DNA from: Apiotrichum sp. Y4204
Lineage: Eukaryota > Basidiomycota > Tremellomycetes > Trichosporonales > Trichosporonaceae
DNA: 64,000 bases
Assembly: GCA_025531455.1 (NCBI GenBank)
Contig: JAMYHL010000010.1
Location: forward strand, 124,001 to 188,000
Reading direction: 5' to 3'
The notes under the pieces were generated by a model. That model worked only from the letters and a program-made list of their open reading frames with translations. It ran no database searches and was not told where the DNA came from. Positions 50,001 to 61,807 of this stretch are shown here, piece after piece; positions within the stretch are counted from its first letter, which is position 1, and the number at the start of each line of letters is the position of its first letter. The position numbers and the translations under genes are program-made.

Positions 50001-52572
50001 CCGGACATTTGCGAAATGTTGATGAACGAACCCTTGGCACCAGAGACGACCATTTGCTTGACGTTGTTGTCTGCCTTCAAGTTGTCCTGCGCCGTCTTAC
50101 CGGCCCAGTCACGAGCCTTGTTGAGCTCGTTCGACACCGACGCCTCTAGAGTCTCACGGATGGTCATACCGGGCCTGGGTTTCATCTTGTTGGCCTCAGC
50201 CTCGCCGATAAAGTCCTGCACAGTGTTCTTCGCGTCCACCAAACGCTGGTTGATGCTCGACATTGTGGCGGAGTCCATGATGGTGTCTCCGATACCAACA
50301 CTGAAGCCATTGTGCAAGAGCCAATAGTTGACCATCATTTGGACGGCCGAGAAGAAATCGCGGGCGGCAATGTGACCCAGTTCACGGAAGATGACGTGGA
50401 TAAGACCGTTGGCGGACGCACCAGCCATGTTCTTGATGATCGCGCCGAAGAGAAGCTCTCCATTGTCGATCAAAACATTGCGGTCGGTAATGTCGATCCA
50501 TGACGGAATTTCATTGTCTCGCCAAGAAATGTTGATACCCTTCGGGATACACAACGAAAGGAGCTGCTTTCCGGTCCAAAGCGGCTTGGGCTTCATGATA
50601 GCCGGCGGCGGGATGGTGCCGTCCCACCCTGGAACCCAAAGAAGAATGTTCTGCACCATTGCCCAGTCGCAGAAGGCGTCACGAAGGGTGAACTTGCGGA
50701 TACCGCAAAGCGTGTCCTGGACGATACCCATGACCGGCTTGTTTGCCTGCGGCGAGATGATCTGCCGCGGGACCCAAGCAATTTGGGACAGCTCGGCACG
50801 AGTCTCTTCGGACTGCGGGACGTGCAAGTTCATTTCGTCACCGTCGAAGTCGGCATTGTATGGCGATGTGACGGACAGGTTGAGACGGAAAGTGGAGTAG
50901 TTCATGACCTTGACGCGATGACTCATCATCGACATCTTATGCAGCGACGGCTGACGGTTGAACAAAACATAACTGGGAATGATTAGCTGCGGCCTCTGAC
51001 GACAACGCCGGTCACTCACTCTCCATCCTTCAGGTGACGCTCCACAATCCAGCCAAACTGCAAACTGATAGGCTCGCCCGACTTGCGGTATTTCAAGTCT
51101 ATCCTCTCTCCGGTGTCCTTGACGTAGTAACGGGCGCCAGGGTAGGTGGCGGGGCCGTTGTTCACCAACTGCTGGAGGTTGACAATATTGTAGGGCGTCA
51201 CGCGCTCCGGGTACGTGAGGATCATGGCGATACTACGAGGGACACCGACCTGGTCGAGCTGGATGTTGGGGTCACCCGTGATAACGGTACGCGCGGAGAA
51301 GTCGACACGCTTGCCCATGAGGTTTCCACGAAGACGGCCCTCCTTGCCCTTCAGGCGCGCACGAATAGCCTTGACAGGACGACCCGACTTTTGCAGCGCC
51401 TGGGGAATGCCGGCAATGTCGTTGTCCATGTAGGTGGCGACGTGAAATTGAAGGAGGTCGTAGTGCTCGTTGACGACACTGGGCGGCACACCCTCGGCCT
51501 CGAGCTTCCGTACCTGGGCACTAGCTTTGAGGATTTCTCCAAGCTTGTATGTCAAGTCATCTTCGCTGCGCATGGAACCACCGTCAACCGAGATGGACGG
51601 ACGGACTGCTGCAGGAGGAACAGGGAGGACGGTCAGAATCATCCAGTCGGGGCGCGCAAACTCGGCGTTGAGACCCATTATCTTGAGGTCGGAATCGGGA
51701 ATCTTCTTCAGGATATTGTAGCACTCAGCTGCGGGCATGTTTCTCCTCTCCGGTTCAACGCCCTCCTGGTCGCGATCAGCACTGCCAGTTCGTTCAACTT
51801 ACGTCCTGCTTCTCCTTGGATGGCTTGAAGACGCCCATGAGCTTCAACCCTTCTTTTCGGTACTGAGGCTGCTCGGCACCACATCCACCATGCCCCTTGG
51901 GCTTCCCCGGCCTGTTCTCGTCCATGTAGTCATCCTCGTTCGTCGCGTCTCCTTGGTCCTCGAGATCGTCCGGCTGACAGACAGTCTTGGGACGGGCGAG
52001 AGCCCAAACAGCCTTCAAGCGGTGTTGAGGCTTGATGCGGCGAACAATGTTCTGGACAGCAGGATCGCGCTGCACAGGTCAACCCAAACCAATATCTGAC
52101 ACTCGCGGCTGCTACTCACGTCGTCGATCTTGAGCTTGCCACAGCTGTAGCACACACACTCAAGAATCTTCTTAACCTTTACGATGAAACCGGCGTGGAA
52201 CACTGGGCGTGCGAGCTCAATGTGACCAAAGTGGCCGGGGCATTCGGCCATGCCTTCCAAACACGTCTGACACTTGAAGTTGCGATCGATGGCTAGATAC
52301 AGGTAAGCCTCCGTCACATGAGACGGGGCTTCCACTTACTGCCCATCTTGGGGTCCATGAGACCTCCAACCTTCTGCTTTCCGTTCTCGTCCATTACCTC
52401 GGGGTGCTCAATCTTGGCCACCGAGTACGCTTTCTATGATGGGTTTAGTAGACGCTCCCCGTATGCCAAAGATTCCAACGGTACCCACAATTTCCTCTGG
52501 GCTCATGACACCGAACTGGATCTCCTTGATCCGGCGCACAGGCGCGGATGAGTAAGGAAAGGTGACCGTCAT
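47024..52572 (-). CDS. RPB1: RNA polymerase II largest subunit Rpb1
   Basis: Forms half the catalytic cleft of Pol II in the nucleus. Exons 52572..52489, 52433..52340, 52292..52120, 52069..51803, 51765..51020 and 50972..47024 give 1770 residues. The start [21 protein letters not shown] matches the family N-terminus. The zinc clamp motif ([20 protein letters not shown]) lies in exon 3 and CVCYSCGK next to it. The Mg-binding loop [12 protein letters not shown] is at the start of exon 6; the bridge helix follows. The trigger loop region [18 protein letters not shown] is intact. The CTD begins near residue 1586 and has about 18 heptads plus two degenerate units, then a 38-residue tail without heptads. 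The five introns (37-55 nt) lie in the first third only. A pyrimidine tract in the sense strand is found 250-350 bp upstream. Confidence 0.97.
47141..47581 (-). repeat. Rpb1 C-terminal heptad repeats
   Basis: About 18 heptads of the YSPxSPx type and two degenerate units ([18 protein letters not shown]). Only one copy is the exact consensus YSPTSPS. Position 7 is Ser in just two copies; position 4 alternates between Thr and Ala; positions 3, 5 and 6 (PxSP) are kept throughout. Confidence 0.92.
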
Positions 52573-54765
52573 ATTGGGCGAGGATTGTTTACGCGATTCT
52601 GTGTTCTCAATACAAGCTGAAGCGTGTGCCCTGTACACAAGTGACTTGTCCCGAGCGGTTTAGACGTTGAGATCGCACTGTGGTGTATTAAAGGTGAAAA
52701 TGGATGTTGATGGAGCCCGATGGAACGCAGTCACCGAACAAAGGGCGACTGGAGAGAAAGCCGGACAAATCGCGCGCCGACTCTTAACAAACGCTACTGC
52801 ACCCGCGGGAGCGCAGTATGCCTAGAAGAGGCACGTGAAGAGGAGAAATAAGATCGAAGAAAGATGCAGAGAAAGGAAGATGGGTCGCAATGAAGGGAGA
52901 AGAGAGGTGTTGGAGTTGCTAAACCTCTCTCGGATCTCGCCGAACGCGCGTCGTTTCTGCCGGGCTGGCGAGAGGACGAAGCTGGTTCTTTTTAGTCGCC
53001 CGGCTTCGCACTGGACTCTTCGGAGGCTGAGAGACGCGGCGGATGCGGGAGGTGCTAGATGAAGATGGGTTGGAAAAGGGGTGGTGGTGTGAGTGGTGTC
53101 AATGATGATGACAACAAGGGATGACCTGTTGGCGCCGAGGCGGTTTGGTGCATGCAATACAACTACTGAGGCAGACTCCGCTTTGCCAGGCCGAATTGGT
53201 GAGGTTGGAAGGTGGCAAAGGGCTCTCTCTGTACTCGAAAGTGGCCGGGGCACAACACCACAGGAACTGGAAACCACCGCCCACACAGTGAATAACCCCC
53301 GCATGCAGCCAGTCAGGTACGGCATTTTCGGAATTAGCCAGTGTGGCGCATCACAATAGGCTTCCACCAGAAGATCAGCGAACGTCCCACAATGAAGACA
53401 TCCAGCGCACGGACCTATAGTAGCTATAGTAATGTGTTAACAAATCATCATGCATCGACAAGAACAATGTATCCACCGGCGTTGACAAGCACGACGCCCA
53501 GGAGACAATACAGTTGATCAAAATTACAATCATCATGCATATCCCAACCAGGGTAGAGTCAAAACGCTTATGTTCTCCTTGCAGCCTCCTCGCAACACAT
53601 CCGCAGATCTGCAGATCTGAGGCGCCACATTCTCCATGTTGGACGTCCGTGCAGTGTTACGTTTGATATGGTGCAGACGCAACCGATTTCAGTGGGGAAG
53701 CGATCACAGGGCCAGGCGCCAGAATAGCATACTTTTGGAGCGCAGATGTTGGCTGTAGTTAGCGTTCCTCGTTTGATCCAGAGCAGGCATCAACAGATGC
53801 TGTGATAAAGACATAGGTTTGCCAGACAGTTTGCTTTGTCTCACCGGTGTGAAAGCGAGAAAGTCAAAGATGCTGCCCATGGAACAATGAAGTGCTGCAG
53901 TCGGAGTCAGTTTGTGTGGGCCGTGATGCTGTTCCTGTTTTTGGACCACTCGTCCCCACTTTCGCTTACCCTGCTTGCGCAGAAGCTATTGTCAGCGAGA
54001 GCCATGTCCAACATTTCGAGTCCTTCTCATGACCGAGCGAATGACTTTGATGTTGCGTGCGCAGGTCGTGAATGCGTTGCCGTCTGACCCAGTCAGTTCA
54101 CTCCATGTGACGTCTATTCCGGACCAGTTAACATTAGTATCCAGGTGGTCAGTATCAAGTCGAATGCAGTATGGGCTCATGTATGAGAACGATTCAAGGT
54201 ATGAGGGGAGAGAAAAGAGAAGAGAAGTCGGGAGGAGACGCTATTTATATGCCGTGCCAGCCCATCATTCTGGCTGCAGGCTGCGAGAATGGCCAGAGAA
54301 CCCCCCAGAACAGAATGTATTATGTAATTCTTCTCCTGAAACCCCCGTCACCACGCTTCCCATGCGTCCTCACCGTCCGCGTCATCGTTGGGCAGCTGGC
54401 CCAGCCAGACAAGACGAGAGGCTCCTCAAGCTGGCATGGCTCATCTGGCTGCTTGCGGTCGAGCACCAGAATCGACTGTCGCATCTCGTTCTCATTTCTT
54501 CATCGCCATCGCATTCTTCTTCCTTTGCATAATCACATATCCCACTCACGAAGCGACACGACACGACGCAGGGTATACATTTTGCCACGACCGTCTACAT
54601 CCTTGATTCCACACCCACGGAAGCCCATCTGTAATCGCCTGAGCACACAGTTCCAATCGGCACCCACGGTCCCCCAGAACGCGGCCTGTGTCATCATCAT
54701 CTCCCACTCTCAACCACTCTCTACACGCCTCTCCTTTTGGTTTATCACAAGATCCCGCGCCCACG
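52573..54765. other. divergent region RPB1/VPS27
   Basis: 2.2 kb. 52835-52912 is almost pure purine on + (pyrimidine in the RPB1 sense), and 54690-54750 is pyrimidine-rich toward VPS27; both look like promoter/leader tracts. I find no gene in between. Confidence 0.55.
52835..52912 (-). promoter_or_regulatory. pyrimidine-rich tract upstream of RPB1
   Basis: In RPB1 sense this is a run of C and T broken by few purines. Similar CT-rich tracts precede several genes here and are known near transcription starts of fungal housekeeping genes. The role is inferred. Confidence 0.4.
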
Positions 54766-57029
54766 ATGTCGTGGCTCTGGGGATCTGGTACCAATCCCCA
54801 GTATGAGGAGCTGGTCGGTGAGTTGCCACCGGTCATTGCGCCCTCAAGCGACGTCTACTGACGATCTCTTCAGAGCAGGCATGCTCGCCCATGAAGCTCC
54901 AGTTCCCGCAGGGCGAGGACATGGCCCTCAACCTCGAGATCACCGACATGATCCGGTCAAAGGCCGTGCAGCCGAAACCGGCCATGCAGGCGTTGAAGAA
55001 GCGCGTGGCGAGCAAGAACGGCCGTGTGCAGATGTACGCGCTGAGTGTGAGTGCAGCGCGATGAGTTTGGTCAAGGGGAATCAAGGAGAGGCAACTGACA
55101 TTCCAGCTCATCGACACGTGCATCAAGAATGGTGGGGACCATTTTCTGGCAGAGATTGCGAGCAAGGAGTTTGTGGACGAGATGTCTGGCATCATCAGAT
55201 CGCCCAGCACGAACCCCGAGGTGCGGACAATGGCGCTGCGCTACTTCCAGCAGTGGGCGCTTGCATTCCAGTCGAAGCCCGCCCTTGCGTTCCTCGTCGA
55301 TGTGTACAATGAGCTCAAGAACTCGGGCATCAAATTCCCGCCGCCGCCAGTGGGCTCGTCATCGCACATGCTCGAAACAGCCACTGCGCCAGCCTGGGTC
55401 GACTCAGATTACTGCATGCGTTGTCGCTCCGCATTTACATTCACCAACCGGAAGCACCACTGCCGCAGCTGTGGGCTGATCTTTGACCAGGCGTGCTCTT
55501 CCAGAGTCATGCCGCTGCCAAAGTTCGGTATCAAGGAGGAAGTGCGCGTGTGCGAAGGATGTTGGCTCAAGGCGGAGAAGAACAAGCCGACACCGGCTGT
55601 TCCTGGCCGGACACCTCGTTCCAGACAAGATTACGACGCAGACCTACAGCGCGCAATCGAGCTCTCACTCGCACAGGCCCAGCCTGGCGCAATGCCCTCT
55701 GAGCCTCCGATTGCGTACAAGAACGGCAGCGTAGAGGACGACGACGAGCAGCTCCGTCTCGCGATCGAGGCAAGTTTGCGGGAAATGGAGCGTGCGCATC
55801 CGTCCGCTCCATCCGAGGAACAGGAGTTCAAGCCTCTTCCGACATTCGACCTGAACCCGCGCGAGACGGAGACGATTCTGGCGTTTACGAACACGATCGA
55901 CCAGATGGCCGAGTACGGCGAGCGCGACCTGCGCCGGTTCCCGCAGGTCCACATGCTTGCGTCGCAGGCGCACGCGGTGGGAGGCAAGCTCCAGCGCAAC
56001 TCGGAGGAGAAGACTACCAAGACGCAGATGCTCATGGAGATGCAGAACAAGCTCACCGAGGCGGTCCAGATGTATGGCCAGATCCTCGACGGCCAGGCTG
56101 CATATGCCGCGCGCAAGGCCCACGAAGCACAACAGCAGTACGCCCAGCAGTGGGCCCAACCCGCCCAGCCCTACGCAGCCTACCAGCCCAATGCGAACGG
56201 GTACCAACCCCAGCAACCGTACGCCCCTCAGGCCCAGCAGCAGCCCCCACAACAGGCCCCCGCCCAGGCCCAGCCCCACGCGCCCTCGATGTACCCGTCC
56301 ATGCCTGCGTACGGGTATCAGCCCCAGCAGCCATACGCGTACCAGCCCTGGCAGCAGCCCCAACAGCCACAGCAGTACCACGCCCAGCCGGCGCACCATG
56401 CTCAGTCTCCAGTGCACCAGGCCCAGTCTCCGCGCCAGCAGCACCAGCAACCCCAGCACACCACCTCCCCCGCCCCCGTCCACACTCCGGCCGCCTATGC
56501 CCCGCCGACCGAGCACAGTTACGCCAGCTACGCCTCTCCCGCGCCAGAGCCCCAGCTCCCCAGCGCGCCTCCCCAGTCCGCCCAGCCTCAGCCCACTCCA
56601 TCCGGCCCACCACCCATCGATCTCGCGTCTCACCCCAGCATGTCCCCCCGCAGCTCGCACAGCACCATCTACGCCGCTACCCCGTCCGCGCCGCAAGCTT
56701 CGGCCCCGTCCGCTCCCTCCCGCTCTGCCAGTTACACGTCTCCGATCGCCGCATCGGCGCCACTTGCGTCGCCTCCTGTTGAGGCGCCGAACCCCATCGC
56801 CGCGGCCATGGCACCGTCTGCGCCGACTCCGGCAGCCCCGTCCGCAGCACCAGTATCAGCGCCCTCGGCCCCGAATCCCTGGACCAACGAGTACTCCACT
56901 CCCGCTCAGCACCAGCAGCAGCAGCCCTACCCCGCCTCCATGTTCCCCTCTGTACCCACCGGATTGGCGGACCCTGTGCAGAAGCCGCCCTCGCCCAAGC
57001 GCGAAGAAGCGCTGCTCATCGAGTTGTAA
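54766..57029 (+). CDS. VPS27: ESCRT-0 subunit Vps27 (Hrs-like)
   Basis: Binds PtdIns3P and ubiquitinated cargo on endosomes and recruits ESCRT-I. Exons 54766..54817, 54874..55046 and 55107..57029 give 715 residues. A VHS domain covers about 1-150, from [20 protein letters not shown] through [19 protein letters not shown]. The FYVE finger (about 195-255) has [14 protein letters not shown], the lipid-binding RKHHCRSCG and VCEGCW. Two ubiquitin-interacting motifs follow: [14 protein letters not shown] and [16 protein letters not shown] helical segment follows, then a Gln/Pro/Ala-rich tail holding at least five PSAP motifs, the known ligand of the Vps23/TSG101 UEV domain. The last residues, ALLIEL, form a clathrin-box-like end. 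One FYVE zinc ligand is Asp instead of Cys (IFDQACSS). It is convergent with the next gene. Confidence 0.95.
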
Positions 57030-57377
57030 CACGCCACTTGTCCTGTTATGTACCCAGGTCGATGCATCACACATGATTTTCAATCATTACGCTTCGCGCA
57101 TTGTGCCTGCGCGGTCGGGTCATCTCGGCTAGCTAACTATGGTATGTCCGGGGGTAGAATGTCATTATTGCGAATTGCGAGAAAAGTCCATAGAACGCGC
57201 GCACCAGATGGATGGAGAAGCCGGGGGGAGAAAATGTCATGTGTTGGTGGTGGGAGCGTGGAGGCGTGGGAGATGAAATGATGGTTGTAGTGCTATGTAA
57301 AGTCATGAAGGGGTTGGAGGATCGTGTCTGTGGGGCAAGTGTGATGGTTGTATAAGGTTGAAAACATAAAGGGGCGA
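57030..57377. other. convergent 3' region
   Basis: 348 bp between the stop codons of VPS27 and the large unknown gene. I see nothing else. Confidence 0.5.
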
Positions 57378-60300
57378 TCACGACGCGTTGGTAGCGCGCT
57401 TGCGCGGTGTCGGCTCCTCTTCCGCAACGGTCCTGCGCCAGCTGGACGGAGGTCCCGGGTCGTTTGTGACCGCCGAAGTCCGACGGTTCGGGATGGGCTT
57501 GCTGTGCCTGCCAGTTGCCCCCGTAACGGACGCGGCCGAGGGCCCCGAAGAGTACATGCCGTGGTGGGCGACCGATGTCGGGCGCCCGGCACCAGTGAGA
57601 TCGGTGTTGCTCGAGAGGCGACGCGCACGGGCACGAGGGGACGCGCGAGGAGAAGACGGCTGCTCCGCCTGCTGTTGGAAGGGAGCGACAGGAGGCCCAA
57701 ACTCTCCTCCATAAACCGACTGAGCGGGGAGGCCGTAGGAGTACATGTTGGCACCAGACATTGGGCCCATGGGCATCCCGGGCATACCAGGCATTCCTGG
57801 CATCCCAGGCATCATACCCGGCATACCGCCCATGCCAGGAGGCATACCAGGCATACCGCCCATGGGCATGCCTCCCATTGGCATTCCGGGCATGCCTCCC
57901 GGGAACCCGACCTGCGGACCCGGGAAGCCACCGTATGGAGAATAACCATAGTTCTGAGAGTAGCCACCGTATGCGGATGCGGGTGGAGGCGGCATGTTTT
58001 GGTAGCTGTAGCCATATGTCGGACCGCCACTGCCGATACCGCCATGGTTACCAGGAGCGGTCTGCGCTGCCGAAACGGTGGAGGCGCGCTCCCAGGCGTC
58101 GTCAAAGTAACGCTGCGCCGCCGCCATCCACTGGCTCTGGAACTGCTGCTTCATCATTGCCCTGTTTGTCAGCTTCCGCTTTCGAATTGGGGAGATGATA
58201 AAAGCCACTTACGCTTGCTGAGGGTTTGCCGGCATGTCGTTGGGGAAGTTGGGTGGCCCACCTTCGCCCACGGCCGCCGCCCAGTCGCCGGTCTGGGGGC
58301 GCTGAGAAGAGGAAGCCGTTTCACTAGAAGGACGAGAGCGACCGTCGGCCCAGGAGCGACGAGAGGGGTCGTTGGACTTGGGGGTCATGGGTTGCTGAGT
58401 CGAAGAGTCGCCGGTAAGGCCTGAGCGCGATGACGCAGGCGAGGCCGTGCTCCTCGGTCCCTGGGCTGCAACAAGGGAAACCGCGTCGCGGCGAGGTGAT
58501 GGCTGTGCGGACGTAGGCAGAGTAGGGGTGCGCAGTTTGCCCGCGCTGTTCGAGTTCGGCATACGCGAAGAGGGCGAGAGACCCTTTGTTGTGTTGCGAG
58601 ACGATGGGCGCGAGGAGGGGCGCGTCGGGCCATCCTCCGAGGAGGGTGAAACGGTGTGCGAGTCAGACGACAAGGACCACTTGGATGCGCTGGTGCGCAG
58701 GGCAGTGGGCCCAGCCGTGGGCGCCGCGGAGAGAAGCGAGGTCGTGTGCACCGATGCAGGACGAAGCGATGACTTTGAGCCCACCTTGGGAAGCACATGA
58801 GATCCATGCGGGGCGGAATTGGTCTTTAGTGACGTGAGTGATGGGCGAGCCATGCCATCGTTTGGACGCAGCGATTGGCGCGAGGAACGGCCCTTGAGAG
58901 CGTTGAGCGGCATGTCTTCCTCCTCAGACGAGGACTCAATCTCCTCCATCGTCGGCTCAACCATCGAGACGGTGCGGGGTCCAGTAACGGGCCGTGAAAC
59001 AGGCTGGGCCACCTTGAGCGTTCGGCGCGCGGGTGGTGTGGTCGCATTATCCTCCTCGTCGGAACTGTCCCATGTGCCCTTCTTGTCCGCTGCCTTCTTG
59101 GGCACGCGACCGAAGCTAGAGTGTGGGACGGCAGGCGGGGGCGCAGGCGGCGCCTTCATCGCAGGAGGCACTCGAGTGGGCGAAGCGGTGCGATCACTGC
59201 TTGGAGAGCGATCATCAAGCTCCAATGGCAGGTGGCGAGGCGGGGTCGTCGGAACCGGAGGAATGTGCAACTTCTCCGCGCTGTTCGAGTTGCTCAGCAC
59301 CGTAGTGGCACTGGCGACGGCGTTGGTGGCCGAGGATGCTGCAGCTGTCGTTGCGCTTGCCAGACGATCATACAGGCTAATGCGTGTCTCGGAAGGCGAG
59401 ATGGGCTGGGGCGAGTGACACACGAGCTTGGGATCGAATGGCTCCTCTTTTCCATCATCTCGCTCGTCGTCGCCTGATCCACCCCAGAAGCCAGAGATGC
59501 GGCGCATCGGCTCATCAAGAACTGCGAGCGATATTCCAGTGCCAGAGCCACGACTAGAAGGACGAGACTCTGGCTTGTGGCGGACCGGCGGGGTGAACGG
59601 GTCTTCAAGCTCGTCGGGGCGAGGGGGGAGGATGAGATCTGTTGCGCGTACTTGAGGTCCTGCTGCGGGCTTCGGGCGGGGCGGGGGGACAAGTGCACCG
59701 GTACGTCCCGTTGGCGATGCGCGGGGGGATCGAGTAGGCTGTGGCGAGAGTCGCTGAGCGGCAGAATTCTCGACGGGGTCAGACAACGGTATGTACAGGG
59801 TTGTCGCGCGCGGAGGGGGCGGTGTAGGTGACTTTGTGGTCGGGCCATCCGCAGGCGATGGAACACGATCCCGCCGTGCCGGAGAAATCTCGAGGGAGTT
59901 GCGCTTCGACTGTTCACGGGAGCTCCTCCCACTCTTAACAACAAAGTTGTTCTGGGTGTTAGGCGGGTCACTAAGGGTGATGCCATTGGCGTTCGGTGAC
60001 GGCGGAAGGTTGAGCGCCGGAATTTGAGGCGGTGATTTGGTGTCGGAAAGGGACACTGCGGATCCATCACGCTTCCCGGCATCCAGGACGTTTGAGCGAC
60101 TGAGAAAGAGGGGAATGTCATCGTCGTCTGCGAGAAGGGAAGAGCTCGGGCGTCGAATTCCCTGCCGGAAGGCTGCCATCTTAACGCGCGACGCAGAATC
60201 GACGGAACCGGTCAAGCTTGGCAGACGAGGACGAGGCGGGAGGGGAAGATCGGTCTGAGATGTGCCTTTGCCATTGGGACTTGCCATTGGGCTGCGGCCA

Positions 60301-61807
60301 AGAGGGGTGGTGGCCGGGGGTGTCGTAACCAAGCTGAGGTACTTGTCAAAGCCACCGTCAGCATCGGAAGCGCCGGAAATATGCCGAAATGACTTGAGTT
60401 GAAAGGAGTTGTCATCGGCAGCAGGACTCTCGAGAGAGACGCGGGACTGGGTGCGGTGGAAAGGCATGTGAAACAGGGACGAGGACGGCCGACGCATTGC
60501 TGGAGGCTTGCTGTGTTCGGCTTGAGACGAGTTGCGGCCGCTCCGAATCGTTGGTGAAGGGGGCTGAAGCAGTGTCAGTTCCGTCGTGGCAGACAGGAGG
60601 TGGCCAAGATAGTGTGCGCGTCCGCCATGAAGAAGTGTGCAAAGGAAAATGTGAGAAGGCCATGCCACGATGTACTTACCCTATCCGATGATTGACGGCG
60701 GGTCCGCAACTTCCACCGTTTGCCATCGTCTGCACGGTCCACGGCTGGTTCTTGCGAATGAATCTCCTCCATGTCCTCCTGGACGTCGGCTGCGAGGTTG
60801 GGCGTGCTAGTCAGTGGGGAGGCTTGGAATTTAGTCGTAGCCGTGGCGGGCATTGGAGCGGTCTGGCGCTTGGGGTTACGCAAAGGGATGATCGGCTGCT
60901 CCGCAGACTGCTGTCGTGTCAGGTCGGGCTGTATAGTCTTGAGTTTGGGACCTTGCGAGCGATCTAGATACTTTGGCGCTGAGGCCCGGGGGGAAGTTTT
61001 GCCCAAGGCATCGATATCCAACTTTCCTGGTGACTCGCTCTCAAAGTTGAGCTTGCCGAGTATCCCGCCCTCGCCGTTCCACTGTCCAGAGTCGGTACTC
61101 TTGCGCGACGCTCCGCTGAAAGTACTCTGCAGAGAGATGACAGTCCCGCCCGAGCTGGCGCGAGCGTGTCCACGGCCATCCTGCGGTGCCATACCAGCTG
61201 GTTGTCGTTGCACAGGAGCGGCGGGTTGCCGTTGCTGGAGGGAAGCTGCGGCGGGTTGACGATGCTGGGGAGAAGCTGCAGGCTGTCGTTGCAACGAGGA
61301 AGGCGAGTGTGGTGTTGACCAGGGCTGGTTGTGTGGCCGAAGTTCCCCCATGATCTGTGGAATCCGCCTCGATGTGTCAAAGGACGCGATTGACGGGGAG
61401 GTAGAATCGGCACGAGCGCGGACAGGTGGGCCCGGGAGTGCTGAGGAATACGGTAATGACGGCGGGGTGAGCTCCTTCTTATCGCGCTTCCAGAATCCGC
61501 GACGCCCAGGAGTGGTCGTAGTGGAACTCGAGCTCTGAACGGTCGAAGTCGTGGAAGTGCGAGGTGGCGAAGGGAAGCCATTTGAATGCCCGTAGCCATT
61601 GCCGTTCGTGTACGCGTTGGGATTGGTACCATGATTCTGTGGCGGTGCGAGGTAGTTTGACGACGCCGAGCGACGCACGGTTTGCATGGAAGGGCGTAGG
61701 TTCGAGCCGTTCGCACCGTTTGCGCCGTTTGCACTGGTATCGGTCCGCACATCGTTCCGCGTGTCCCTCGCGTTGGACGACGAGCGGAAGCGGCTGAAAA
61801 GACCCAT
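57378..61807 (-). CDS. large Ser/Pro-rich protein of unknown function
   Basis: Exons 61807..60680, 60563..58213 and 58161..57378 give 1420 residues. The start is the ATG of MGLFSRFRSSSN; a longer frame upstream begins at TTG. Nearly the whole chain is low-complexity Ser, Pro, Thr, Arg and Ala with many SP and SPR sites, as in a phosphoregulated disordered scaffold. Features: repeated QRQPAA units near 205-240, acidic patches (SSDEEDN, ESSSEEEDMP), several PPRP/PPPRPK segments that could bind SH3 domains, a short helical stretch (KQQFQSQWMAAAQRYFDDAWER) near 1163, and a Met-Gly-Pro repeat near the C-terminus. No enzyme domain or membrane segment is seen. Intron 1 is 116 nt, intron 2 51 nt. I do not recognise it. 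Confidence 0.8.
57758..57902 (-). repeat. Met-Gly-Pro coding repeat
   Basis: Tandem GMPGMP/GGMPMG units in the unknown protein: about 45 residues made almost only of Gly, Met and Pro. The DNA has GGCATxCCx triplet periodicity that may slip. Confidence 0.9.

Noticed and set aside
49028..50149. 373-codon plus-strand open frame
   Set aside because: It is antisense to the main RPB1 exon; same codon-bias effect.
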